Source: Nymphalis io
Lineage: Eukaryota > Arthropoda > Insecta > Lepidoptera > Nymphalidae
Assembly (NCBI RefSeq): GCF_905147045.1
Contig: NC_065895.1
Coordinates: 9,801,001 to 9,865,000, forward strand
DNA length: 64,000 bases
Direction: 5' to 3'
In this document: positions 35,900 to 45,790 of the stretch, one piece after another
Layout: the number at the start of each line of letters is the position of its first letter
Position numbering within the stretch: position 1 is the first letter of the stretch
Notes under the pieces: generated by a model
Seen by the model: the letters and a program-made list of their open reading frames with translations, nothing else
What the model was told of the DNA's origin: nothing
Databases searched by the model: none
Position numbers and translations under genes: made by a program

Positions 35900-36238
35900 T
35901 CAGGTTGATATGCTGAAGTGTTTATAACTCTCGCTGTGAACCGTGAAAAGAACAAGACCAAACAAAAACATGGTCAGAAAAACAATAACTTGACTCGCCA
36001 GCATTTGGACATTTATAGTTGCTTGACTATAGTGTCGTATATTGAAAGCCAAATAAGACATTAAGCATAACAGCTTGCATACAAATATCCAATTCGTAAG
36101 AATGCATGTCGCTGTCGTGTAGTTACTGAACCTAAATTTATTAAGTCTTCTATCAACGATCATACAAATACAACTTGTTGGCTTGTCCTCGGGGTTGACG
36201 CTCGACAAATGACATAGTGTTTCGCTTAAATTCCACAT
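35900..36238 (-). CDS. 112-codon ORF with two predicted membrane segments
   Basis: A complete minus-strand frame from ATG (36236-36238) to TGA. The first 40 residues are polar and include an NPEDKP motif and a basic stretch (DRRLNKFRF). A hydrophobic segment at about residues 46-66 (contains WIFVCKLLCLMSYLAF) and another at about 82-102 (contains VIVFLTMFLFGLVLF) would suit a small two-pass membrane protein or the end of a larger one. Local base composition is less AT-rich than the flanks, and third positions are mixed. No family is recognised, and no splice partner, promoter or poly(A) signal was identified. It is the most credible of the unassigned frames, but it may be chance. Confidence 0.3.
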   Translation of the reverse strand: MWNLSETLCHLSSVNPEDKPTSCICMIVDRRLNKFRFSNYTTATCILTNWIFVCKLLCLMSYLAFNIRHYSQATINVQMLASQVIVFLTMFLFGLVLFTVHSESYKHFSIST

Positions 36239-37311
36239 CGACTTTAATTATATTGCTGTTTGTATGTAGTTTACGTGCAATGTATTTCATTATTTTTTTC
36301 TTTACATAAATTGTTGTATAAATTTATTTAATTTACGTATTAGGCTAGAGAACCATTTTGAAATAATACAGTTTGTAGGAGATCGTTATCATATTTGTAT
36401 AATTATGAGTAACCCTAAAATTTTTATTGTGTGCTGCCTAGAAATAAAATATACATTTTTCATGTTAAAATTGAATTAATCAAAATAAAGAAAAATATCT
36501 ATATACCAAAGACACGGCGAAATACGTCAGTGGATCGAAAAAGACCGTGGAGTATTTTAGTGGTGCAGAGTATTTTAATAACCTTTATGAGGAATTCTAC
36601 AGCACGTTTTTCCACTAGCCCGCCTTAGAACAAACTTGCGGAATAAGCTCGATAAATTGTTCTCTCCTCTCTTATAAAATCTTTACCCAAAAGTGGTTTA
36701 ACTTTATAGCCATTTTTTTTCAACTTTGGAAGTAATCTCTCGGTAACCTATTTACATTTTACGGTTAAGCTGTTTCAAGCGAGAATCCCCTTAAAAGCTG
36801 TCCCGCGTGCAAATAAAACGTAACTTGTCAAATCCATTCCAGGTAACAAGTAAACGCGATGTATTCAACAGAGAAAAATGTGCGCGTGGTCTACTGCCGA
36901 CCGTATATTTCAAAAGACGTAGATGTGAAGGCTTTTATCCGAAAATCCTTTGTCAGCTTGCAAACGAAATTTTTTACGGATCTCCGACCGTACGAACATT
37001 TTTCCCCTGTTGCAAAGCAGCGGTGAGTTCTTTTGAATCATTAATAACTTTCAATTCGATGTTCATTTCCAGAGTTCGCTCGTACCATTTTATGCACTCT
37101 TACTGGTAACATTTTAAGAAAATAGAATTATCTCAGGTGGATAATGATATCATAGATAACGTAGATTTTAACGCTGCAATTCTATGATATATTACAATGG
37201 CCATAAAACTGTTAATTACTTATAAGAGCATACTAAAATATGAATCTAAAATATTAGCTTAGAATTAATTAAATACAGCTATGGTAATATGAATATCTGA
37301 GGTCCTCTTAA
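36239..37311. other. Stretch with an unassigned 100-codon frame
   Basis: Plus-strand frame 36807-37109 is basic and Cys-rich in its middle (CARGLLPTVYFKRRRCEGFY) without a recognised domain. It contains CAG and AG/GT sites but no coherent exon structure. Otherwise AT-rich. Confidence 0.25.
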
Positions 37312-37420
37312 TCGATTGGCGCCATGGCAGTTGTTCTCAATGGAGAGAAGTCAACCCACTGCGCAGGTTATATTATAGTACACAAGTATTAGCGCAAACA
37401 CAAGTGCACTTTCTATTCCA
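37312..37420 (-). mobile_element. SINE family D 3' fragment
   Basis: 'gcgccatggcagttgttctc', 'caacccactgcgcaggttat' and 'attatagtacacaagtatta' match the reversed D 3' part, with an inserted or altered section. Confidence 0.65.
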
Positions 37421-38484
37421 TCAAGGCAAATCTGATCCAGTTATATAATCAAATGAGGCAATTATTGAAGTGAATATACAAAATATATATATATATTTAT
37501 AAAAATATCTTATCCAATTTTTACATATGAGTATGCACATTATAGTATAATACATATTATTTTTTATTTATTTATTTGAAAAGTCACATTCATAGGACAT
37601 ACATATATTAAACACATGTGGATCCAAAAAAAAAACTAATGAATATATTCTAGAAAAAAAACAACAATTTTTAATTTATTATTAATACTCTAATATTACA
37701 TCTTTAATTTTGCGTTTAAAATTCGGTAAGGAAGCCGATAAAACATCAATACTTGCTTCATAGCATGTCATTCGTTATACTGAATGCAAATCTGTTGACA
37801 TCTTACAAAGTAGATATCATATTCGCTTAAAAAATAAGGAGTACTATAATTATATATATATATAGGCAGTCTGTTGAAATATGTTTCTATTTGCCATATC
37901 CGTTTTATGTTATTTAGTTGACAACCTCATCAATCTTCTCCGCAGCCAAGAGGCGGTTAGTGGATCTATTCACTGAGACTGCTACTATTAATACTCTCGA
38001 GTTTAGACTCATTAATATTTTTTAATCGCGTCTTATAAATTATAGTTACAAAAGCGTATTATTTAAGCATATATAATTATATTTAAGTGAACTATAGAAT
38101 TTTTTGTCTATTTACGAACTTATGTTTCAAAAACGCTGAAAACAAAAGGAAGCTATTCAATGATCTAATCTATTAAATGTTATTGATGACCTGCCAACCT
38201 ATTTTGATATAAGAAGGTTAGAAAAGGTCGGCAGGTAAATTTTATAACGCGTCCGCACCATAATATTTTCCTGCATAACCTTCTTTTTATACATCACGCG
38301 TGAAAAGGAAAATATTTTGATACGACATTTATGACATGTCATTCATAAATTTTAGATGAGAGGAACGAAATATTGTTATATGCTGTTAAACCTTATGAAA
38401 TCCTAGTAAATAGTTCCGATAAATTTATTTATTTTCCTTCTATTTAGTTACATACAAGATTCGAGGAGAATTATTATCGGAAAA
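37421..38484. promoter_or_regulatory. Upstream region of the Tctex1-family gene
   Basis: AT-rich. A polypyrimidine tract plus AG (ttttccttctatttag) ends at 38447, so a 5' UTR intron may end there, 37 bp before the ATG. No convincing TATA box or initiator was seen. Two short (AT)n runs lie at about 37480 and 37850. The interval 38170-38240 holds an imperfect inverted repeat (cctgccaacct ... aggtcggcagg). Confidence 0.3.
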
Positions 38485-38661
38485 ATGTCTGAAACTGAAG
38501 GAAAAAAAAGTAAAGTGTCAATGTTACAAATCAAGAGTCACTCTGCCATGAGGTCACAGATGGGGCTGGCTCACAAGTCAGCAAGTAGACTAAAATTTCG
38601 AAGGCAATCATACGGTTTTTCTGGAGTCCCTGGAATAAGGCCTACGGAACGAACATCACAG
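38485..38661 (+). CDS. Tctex1-family gene, coding exon 1
   Basis: Encodes residues 1-59, from MSETEGKKSK to PTERTSQ, a basic region ahead of the Tctex1 fold. The donor is CAG/gttgaa, with a valid GT but a weak +3 to +6 context. The choice rests on a phase-0 join to exon 2, which itself starts after a good acceptor. Confidence 0.82.
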
Positions 38662-41502
38662 GTTGAATAACATTTTAAATTATATAATAAATACATTTAG
38701 GATCATACACAGTAAGAGGTATAAAAATTCAGTTGACACATTGCTCTCACAACTTTTTTTTATATGGGCCACCTGATAGTAAGTGGTCATCAACGCCCAT
38801 ACACATTGGCATTGTAAGAAATGTTAAGCATTGCTTACATTGCCAATGCGCCACCAACCTTGGGAACTAAAACGTTATCTCCCTTGTGCAGTACACTGGC
38901 TAACTCACTCTTAAAACCAGAACACAACAATACCAAGTACTGCTGTTTTGCGGTAGAATATCTGATGAGTGGGACCTACCCAGATGAACTTGCACAAAGC
39001 CCTACGACCAAGTAATGAACGCTGATTTAATTCCGAGCAAAGCATTTTTTTTTTTCGATGCGAGAATGCAATACGTTAAATCATCGGAAATTTCATATGC
39101 GTTTCAAAAAATATTATTTAGTTTCAAGTAAATGAATTGAAAATTGTTTGTGGTTTATATTTATTATATTTATATATAATTGTAAGTGCTTTTATTGTCT
39201 TTTTCATTACTTGTAATATTTAACTGCTGATAGCTGATAACATTTTTTTTCAAATTACTATTGTCAGGTTGCGATTGAATTTAAACGTCCAGCATTATCT
39301 TATCTTCCTACGTATCAATTAGAACCATCTTACCCGTTCCACGTTCCCAACGTGACAAAAATATCGGATGAACTACTGGATGAACATTTCACCGAACATA
39401 AATATAATGTACAGGTATGTTATTAATTAAATTATTTTAATTATTCTCTGCATTTCATCTGCATCTCATCATTTATTGAGCATTTAACACAAGAGTACTC
39501 TTTATGTCCTCACTCAAAGCCTAATGAAAAGTAAAGTGCAGAGAGAACAGGTGCAGTATCAACGACTTAACGTGCTCTCCGAGGCATGGAAGCGTAAGTT
39601 TTGGTAACTTACTAACGTCGGACTGTTGCTGAAAATTTATTGATGGAAATACTTATCATTGTCGTCACGATCCTAGTTTTATAGCTATTTTCGACGTTTT
39701 TTTTATGGCCTTATGCCTGTCTCGTAATTGATCCTCCACTATTCTCGATTATTCTTCCAAAAATAAATACATTGTTTATATAAAATAAAAAATTAAACAA
39801 ACATAATAAACTATAATAAATAAATAAATTTAATACAACCCTCGAATATATAATGCAGTTTACATACAGCATTTTATGTTTTAAATTAAACTGGATTTAT
39901 TTGTACAAAATTAAATAAAAGATTAACAATTTTGAATTCTTTGACAAATTATGCTTTTATATAAAATATTTATGCTTATATATAAAATATGTAAGTTATT
40001 ATGTAAAATGTAAAATCGTATTCTTAATTTTACCCGTTTAGTTTATTTTCAATAATTATAGTCCAGATATGGTTTCTTATTTACATCTCTTGTGTATTCA
40101 TTCACTTTTGCATAAACATTTGAATATTTTAATATGAAATTATGCGCGTGGGTTAGATGGAAATGCCATGATGTTCATATGTACATATAAAATATATGTC
40201 ACTTATCAAACAATTTTCTATTATCAAAATATCTATACAGTAATACAGTAACAGCCTGTTAATGTCGCACTGCTGAGCTAAGGCCTCCTCTCCGTTTTGA
40301 GGAGAAGGTTTGGACCTTATTCCACCAATCATTGGTCATTCCCGCTTCAATGCGGGTTGGTAGAATACATATGTGGCAGAATTTTAATGAAATTAGAAAC
40401 ATGCAGGTTTCTTCACGGTAAAGGAAAACCCTTCACCGTCAAGCACGAGATGAATTATAAACACAAATTAAGCACATAAAAATCATTGGTGCTTGCCCGG
40501 GCTTGATCCCACGATCATCGGTTAAGATTCACTCGTTTTAACCACTAGGCCATATCAGCTAAAATAACTATAGTCCATTGCAATAGAAAGAGAGAGAAAT
40601 ATAATATAAGGGTAAAATAAAAACATTCGTATATAATAAGTTTCTTAAGTAATTAATGTAATTTTTTCTTGTTATATTTTTTTCATAGTACAAACCAGAA
40701 GAAAAATAGTACAATACATGTTTTAACAATTTTCTTTATTTTAGTTAGTAGCAGAACTTTCTGAAAGATTACTATAAAATTTTATAGGGTCATATGAATT
40801 GATTAAATTGAAATATTCATTCAATGTTCAACTAACAAAAAATCATAAATCATAACCGAAATACTAACAGACAAATACTAATATTAAAAACTTATGGATT
40901 TATACATTTGTATCATTAACTCTAATTGTACTGTGATATATTTCTGCTAATCATTTAAGCTAAAATATTCAAAAACGTTCTGTAGTATATACTATTAATA
41001 GAATTGAATAGAATGGAACATACTTATTACATAACTGCCTCGTTGGTCTAAGAGTGTAGATACAAGGTCGCATTCCGTGCCTCGGAAAGCACTTAGCCTG
41101 CGCCTGAACTCTTTCCGGTTGTATCGGATTACTGGATACGCCGAAATCGGTCAGGAAGCCATGATCATTCCATAATATAAAAAACGTTTTATTATTATCA
41201 TCTTTCTATTGGAGTGGAATTATAAATTAATATAAATCATAATAAACAGTCGTTTTTTTCGACAGGATTCTCCGGCATTAGCACTCCGCTTAGCAGGTGA
41301 ACTTATGCGTAAGATCAAAGCTTTACAGTTTTCACGCTACCGTATCATTACTGTTGTCACTATTGGTCAAAAAAGGGCGCAATGTTACAACAACGCCATT
41401 ACTTTCTTGTGGGACCATGAGAGAGATAATTATGTAAATGTGCAAAGAGAGGTTAATTCTGCGTTTATTCAAGTTACAACTTTTGGAGTGTATTTAGATT
41501 AA
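38485..41502 (+). CDS. Tctex1-domain (dynein light chain Tctex-type) protein, 3 exons
   Basis: Join of 38485-38661, 39268-39414 and 41266-41502; all junctions are phase 0 and the product is 186 residues. Tctex1-family proteins are dimeric light chains or related adaptors that bind dynein intermediate chain or cargo, often in cilia and flagella. A basic, Ser-rich N-terminal part (residues 1-60) precedes a linker with PSYPFHVPNV (residues 79-88). The Tctex1 fold follows (about 90-186): an amphipathic helix region with LRLAGELMRKIKALQFSRYR, the strand VVTIGQKRAQ, the FLWD block, and DNYV...FIQVTTFGVYLD at the end. The extended N terminus suits the TCTEX1D-type subfamily rather than the short classic light chain. 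The ATG sits in a purine-rich context (aaaaATGt). Introns are 606 and 1851 bp and carry SINEs. I cannot say which orthologue this is, so no symbol is given. Confidence 0.9.
38752..39013 (-). mobile_element. Family A copy in intron 1
   Basis: From a T-run through atatgggccacctgatagta, 'ccaaccttgggaactaaaac' and 'gcggtagaatatctgatgag' to 'gaacttgcacaaagccctac'. Inserted antisense to the host gene, 90 bp after exon 1. ORF 38821-39015 belongs to it. Confidence 0.85.
39268..39414 (+). CDS. Tctex1-family gene, coding exon 2
   Basis: Encodes residues 60-108 (VAIEFKRPAL to HKYNVQ). The acceptor is ttactattgtcag and the donor CAG/gtatgt is a near-consensus splice site. The LLDEHFTEHKY segment corresponds to the first helix region before the Tctex1 core. 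Confidence 0.88.
39533..39660 (-). mobile_element. SINE family D fragment in intron 2
   Basis: 'aagtgcagagagaacaggtg', 'cgacttaacgtgctctccga', 'ggcatggaagcgtaag' and 'gttgctgaaaatttattgat' follow the reversed D middle. Diverged. Confidence 0.45.
40238..40560 (-). mobile_element. SINE family B in intron 2, with target duplication
   Basis: From 'cagtaatacagtaacagcct' (tail) and 'tcgcactgctgagctaagg' to the B box (gggcttgatcccacgatc) and the head at 40535-40560. It is flanked by aaaatatctata (40226-40237) and aaaataactata (40561-40572), a 12-bp duplication with one mismatch. It lies antisense to the host gene. Confidence 0.88.
41035..41163 (+). mobile_element. SINE family D, internally deleted, in intron 2
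   Basis: Head ctgcctcgttggtctaagag joined to 'cgtgcctcggaaagcactta', 'cctgcgcctgaactctttcc' and the end cgccgaaatcggtcaggaag. About two thirds of the body is missing. It ends about 100 bp before exon 3. Confidence 0.75.
41266..41502 (+). CDS. Tctex1-family gene, terminal exon
   Basis: Encodes residues 109-186 and the TAA stop. The acceptor is a strong T-run (cgtttttttcgacag). It contains the diagnostic Tctex1 core: KIKALQFSRYRIITVV, TIGQKR, FLWDHERDNYV and the final TTFGVYLD. The 65-codon frame from the internal ATG at 41305 is simply this exon. Confidence 0.92.
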   Translation, partial: DSPALALRLAGELMRKIKALQFSRYRIITVVTIGQKRAQCYNNAITFLWDHERDNYVNVQREVNSAFIQVTTFGVYLD

Positions 41503-41618
41503 AAATGATTTCATTAAATTTCTAATTATTTTAAATATAGAAGTATGTTTTGTTTTAATCCGAAGAATGGCCAAGGTGTAATTATATTATGATTTTATTT
41601 AATATAGCTGTAAAATAT

Positions 41619-41624
41619 AATAAA
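41619..41624 (+). terminator. Poly(A) signal of the Tctex1-family gene
   Basis: AATAAA lies 117 bp after the stop codon, the first clear canonical hexamer downstream, with a T-rich run (tgtttttttttttttg) about 40 bp further on. Confidence 0.6.
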
Positions 41625-41639
41625 ATTAATTGCTATTTT

Positions 41640-42337
41640 AACCTAATTAAAATTTTTAAGTGTTTTTTTTTTTTGTAATTTAGTTGACTATAATATATAA
41701 TGATAAATAATTAAATAACATTGGAATAGGTAATAAGCTATTTATGATTTAATTTATTAAATAATTATTTTGCTTTTATTTTAGTAAGATTAAATCTTAT
41801 ATGAAATTGATTTCATTTTTAATTGTCATTCCGCTCATAGTTATTTAAATATATTAAGCTTAAAAACATATAACGCGAGAACAGATCTGTGGCTTGAACT
41901 TGCACAGGATTACATAGATGTAGATGTGTTCAAGTATGCAAAATTATAGATCGCAACGTTGGAGAGTACTTCAACATTACAAGCTCTGTTTCAATTTCAT
42001 TCTTTTAAAATTCATACCCTCATTTCCAAAGGATCGCGATACGTTCCTTCTGTATTCGCGTTTGCAGAGTCTCGTCCATTTTTTATAACTTCGAACATTA
42101 TATTTGTAGTTTTAATATACAATTTCGATTCGACTTAAAACTATGGAAAGTCAGCATGAATAATTTTATTCTTTGTTCTATAACTACTTTAATTTGGTAA
42201 GACGTACAGCTAAAATTTATAAAAGATAATATCAAAAGTTCTGACTAATGGCGAATGAGTTATCTTACACTGGTTGCACAAAGTGGAATAATATCTGAAC
42301 AACGATGTAAAATTTGATGCAAATCTTCATACTTTAG
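41640..42337. other. AT-rich stretch after the Tctex1-family gene
   Basis: No repeat was recognised. The section 41880-42080 is less AT-rich with no clear frame. It leads to a T-poor acceptor-like AG at 42337. Confidence 0.35.
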
Positions 42338-42508
42338 TTTGAACGGTTTATACGAAAACGAACAACTAACACAATGGAAAGTTTGAGGGATATCGTTCGT
42401 CCCACCATTGCTAAACTTCGACGGAGCCCGCATGAGGAAGGCGGATCAGCCCTTCCTACGATCGCGTACCGTAGACTTAGTGGATTTCAAATATTAATCC
42501 AAGATTAG
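42338..42508 (+). CDS. Exon-like ORF, unrecognised
   Basis: After an acceptor-like 'cttcatactttag' at 42337, 56 codons stay open to TAG at 42506-42508. The frame starts FERFIRKRTTNT; a good-context ATG (cacaATGG) at 42374 begins MESLRDIVRPTIAKLRRSPH, followed by an EEGG stretch and the end FQILIQD. GC content and codon mix are well above the surroundings. It lies about 0.8 kb downstream of the Tctex1-family stop, beyond its poly(A) signal, so it is probably not part of that gene. No domain is recognised. Confidence 0.22.
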   Translation, partial: FERFIRKRTTNTMESLRDIVRPTIAKLRRSPHEEGGSALPTIAYRRLSGFQILIQD

Positions 42509-43379
42509 AACGTATAATAGCGTATCTATCTTTGTAATGTTAAGTAATAATTTATTAAGAAAGAGTCAATAGAATTAATTACTTAATTAAAGTAAACCTT
42601 AAAGATGGGTAATACTTTAATTTACAAATTTAATTAAACATGAGACCAAATTTATTTTAAGCCTTGAAAACAAGTACCTGTACTATAAATGGTATTGTAA
42701 TGTTTATATATTTTGTAAGGATGATATTGCGAAAGAGGAACGGAATTTTGATGGTTGTCAAATTATATGAGAATTATAATCTTGTTAGCGGAAGTGATAA
42801 ATGCCTTAAATATGAAAACGAGACAAATAAACACAAAAAAAAAAATAGAATTTGTATTTTAATATTCACAAAATAGCTTTATACATAAATTTAAAAATAT
42901 GTCTATGTTCACTAATAAAACAAAATATAATAATAAATCTTATATATAAGTATTATTTTACCAGAAGAATGTATTTCTTTTCATAGCATGTATTTACAAT
43001 CTCTCGTTTAAATTACGGTATATACTGTATAACACGCCTTAAATGTTCACCCTTAATTAGTTTTAAGTAGTTAACGGCACCATTAAGCGTGCCTTAATGT
43101 TTATACAATTTGTTTTCTTTAAAATTCATTTAAAAATATACATGGATACATTTACTGATGTTGTAAAATTTTATTAGCTCTCAGGTGATTGAACATTTGA
43201 ATATGTCGTTAAAGTTTTCATATGTATGGATATTCTCAGGCACGTTCCTCAACTTTACAAATTTTTATCATCGCTGACGTCGCATCGCATTCGTGTGATA
43301 TCGGGACAGAGCTAAATGAAATGCAAATGAAATGGACTCAAAATACTTTCAGATTACTAACATTCCGTTTTATGCATTA
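42509..43379. other. AT-rich stretch, nothing recognised
   Basis: The 70-codon frame at 42664-42876 is K/N/I-rich and unrecognised. No repeat was seen. Confidence 0.4.
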
Positions 43380-43640
43380 CTAGCGGCCCGACCCAACCTT
43401 GTTCGGGTTAAACAATTATCTTCTTCACGCCAATAATGATTTTTATATGAAAAAAAAATATTGTTGGCTTGTATTATAATTTTCGTAATGTTGTTTTTTT
43501 TTTTGAAAACAAAATACAGTCTATGTTACTCGCTGATAGTGTAGCTTTCTTAAGGTGAAGAATTTTTAAAATTGGTTTAGTAGATTTTTAGTTTATCAAT
43601 TACGAACAAAAATACAAAAAATCTAATTTTATCAATATAG
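43380..43640 (-). mobile_element. Helitron-like non-autonomous element
   Basis: Reversed. It begins ctagcggcccgacccaacct, the complement of a ...CTAG 3' end. It continues 'aacaattatcttcttcacgc', 'ccaataatgatttttatatg' and 'gttactcgctgatagtgtag', matching 55206-55425 in opposite orientation. It has no Rep or helicase coding capacity. Lepidopteran LEP1/HeLep-type elements end this way. Confidence 0.6.
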
Positions 43641-43949
43641 ATAATTTCATGCGGCAGTCGCGTGTGGTCTTATATAGTATATACTAGCGCTAATCTCAGA
43701 ATTAGTTCGATTTGAAAAAAATTTCTTGCGTTATGTATTGAAAAAAAAATCCCGCTTCAATCAATGGGGCCAGAGCAACGCTTAGAGCGATTGAAAACAA
43801 GCGGCGCAGCTAGTTACGAATATACATATTATATTAAGTATAAGGCGCATAAAAAAGGTATGGATTTATTTTTTAATGTTTTATGAGGTTGAATTAAATG
43901 ATGTCACAACAACTTTTTCTAAACCTATTTTTCGAGTTGTGCTCATTTT

Positions 43950-44068
43950 AGCTAGTACTCATGAGAGTGTGAGCACTATGAGATCTCAGTTGAACTCAGA
44001 TGTTCATTTGGCTAGTCTCCCCTGAGAATGGCCGCCATGATTAAAATAGATAAGGAAGGAATCATCAT
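43950..44068 (+). mobile_element. SINE family D 3' fragment
   Basis: 'atttggctagtctcccctga', 'gaatggccgccatgattaaa' and 'atagataaggaag' match the D 3' end with changes. Confidence 0.5.
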
Positions 44069-44359
44069 CTTTCTCTAATCTGTTTCTTTTATAAATTTCT
44101 ATTATGATAAAATTTCGAACATTCGGTGAAAACTAATAAAATTAATGAAAGAGTTTGATTTATCATTCATTATTATCTAAACTTGTTATCGATAAATTGA
44201 TCGAAGTCTGTCCATAATTGGCTTTGCTATGGATATTGAAAACAATGCCAGAGCTGCGTGACACGGATGACAATATGCTTCAACAGTCGATTCCTCGTCA
44301 CACAGATGAATAAGTTTGATGATCCTTTATAGTGTATATGATTTAAAATACCTAAAATC

Positions 44360-44403
44360 TGCATACCCCCTAACAAGCTGACGAAGCCGCGACAAGAAAC
44401 TAG
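44360..44403 (+). mobile_element. Helitron-like 3' end fragment
   Basis: 'gctgacgaagccgcgacaag' then aaactag. The gacgaagccgcg...CTAG end is typical of lepidopteran Helitron-like repeats. Confidence 0.4.
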
Positions 44404-44970
44404 TTAATAAAAACAATAGCTTGATTTTAGCAGCAATAAAAGCTGAAGTATTAGTTTTGTGTACCATGTTCGTGTCAAAAACTCAATGGAAAGAAATATG
44501 GCCGTTGAATCCGTTGGTATATTGGAATGTTCATAAAAACATTTGCATAGAAAATATTGAGTCTGAAACAATGACGGCTAGACGGTTTAGACTGTATAAT
44601 AAATAGCTGAAATTTAACTACGATAAATAAATAATGCTTGATTAAAACTTTACAAACGATACTATTTTGTAAGCTGTTGGATGTTAATTTAAGCAAATTG
44701 CGCTTTTTGATATGAGAGAGAATTTATATAAAGAATTGCTAGTGATAAATAATACATGAATTATTACGATCAACGCTTAATTCAGTTGATGAAACAAATT
44801 TAGAAATATCCTCGATATTTAAGAAGACCTGCTTCGAATATTTACTACGAAGGGTTTGCTTAATCCATCATACTGATCCATAACGGAATTTCGGATATAT
44901 ACACAACGCTTTGCAGAGTTTCTTCTAAATCACTAAAATTTAAAATCGTATGAACTGGTTTTGACGTTAA
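44404..44970. other. AT-rich stretch, nothing recognised
   Basis: The overlapping frames at 44421 (plus) and 44475 (minus) are unrecognised and mutually exclusive. No repeat was seen. Confidence 0.4.
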
Positions 44971-45265
44971 TTTTTTTTTTATAGAATAGGAAGGCGGACG
45001 AGCATATGGGCCACCCGATGGTAAGTGGTCACCAAACGCCCTTAGACATTGGCATTGTAAGAAATGTTAACCACCGCTTACATCACCAATGCGCCACCAA
45101 CCTTGAGAACTAAGATGTTATGTCTCTTGTGCCTATAATTACACTGGCTTACTCACCCTGCAAACCGGAACACAACAATATCAAGTACTGCTGTTTTGCG
45201 GTAGAATATCTGATGAGTAGGTGGTACCTACCCAGACGAGCTTGCACAAAGCTCTACCACCAATT
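44971..45265 (-). mobile_element. Family A, full-length copy
   Basis: From poly(T) and atagaataggaaggcggacg through gagcatatgggccacccgat, 'cgccaccaaccttgagaact', 'cactggcttactcaccctgc' and 'gatgagtaggtggtacctac' to gcttgcacaaagctctacca. About 295 bp, one of the reference copies. I see no tRNA-type A and B boxes, so it differs from families B, C and D. Confidence 0.88.
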
Positions 45266-45383
45266 TAAAGGTATAACAAAATATTAATTACTGTTAATGT
45301 ATTAAGAATAATATTTTGTTATGATCTAGATATATTATTGTATCTATACCTGAATTTTAGATCCAATCCTTTGTTTTTGTTAG

Positions 45384-45498
45384 AAAGAAATATTAACCAT
45401 TCCGTACATCACCAAAACGCTACCAACCGTGGAAACTGAAATGTTATGTCCCTTGTACCTGTAGTCTGGCTCACACACCCCTCAAACCAGAACATAAG
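45384..45498 (-). mobile_element. Family A piece, left half of a fold-back
   Basis: 'aaagaaatattaaccattcc', 'ctaccaaccgtggaaactga' and 'cccctcaaaccagaacataa', then an abrupt switch to the opposite orientation at 45499. Confidence 0.8.
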
Positions 45499-45682
45499 AT
45501 GAGTGAGCCAGTGTAATTACAGGCACAAGTGATATAACTTAGTTCTCAAGGTTGGTGGCGCATTGGCAATGTAAGCGATGGTTGACATTTCTTGTGCCAA
45601 TGCCATTGTCTAAGGGCGTTTGGTGACCACTTACCATCAGGTGGCCCATATGCTCGACCGCCTTCCTATTCTATAAAAAAAA
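45499..45682 (+). mobile_element. Family A 3' half, right half of a fold-back
   Basis: 'atgagtgagccagtgtaatt', 'cttagttctcaaggttggtg', 'ggtgaccacttaccatcagg' and 'ccgccttcctattctataaa' with poly(A). With 45384-45498 it forms an inverted repeat whose centre is only a few bases. Confidence 0.85.
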
Positions 45683-45691
45683 GCTCATAAA

Positions 45692-45790
45692 AATTCAGTG
45701 AGGCATGCCTGGGTTTGATCGCGCGATTGATGAGCGCCGCGATCATCGGCTATATCGCGTATAGAACGCGTGAATTAGCCGATCTCTCTC
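45692..45790 (-). mobile_element. SINE family B head, rearranged
   Basis: 'aaaattcagtgaggcatgcc' and tgggtttgatcgcgcgattg, then a head piece in reverse ('gatcatcggcta'). This is followed by a forward piece ('agaacgcgtgaattagccg'), so the head is itself partly folded back. Confidence 0.5.

Noticed and set aside
36807..37109. 100-codon plus ORF as a Cys-rich protein
   Set aside because: No conserved Cys spacing, no recognisable domain and no splice context; noted in the stretch description only.
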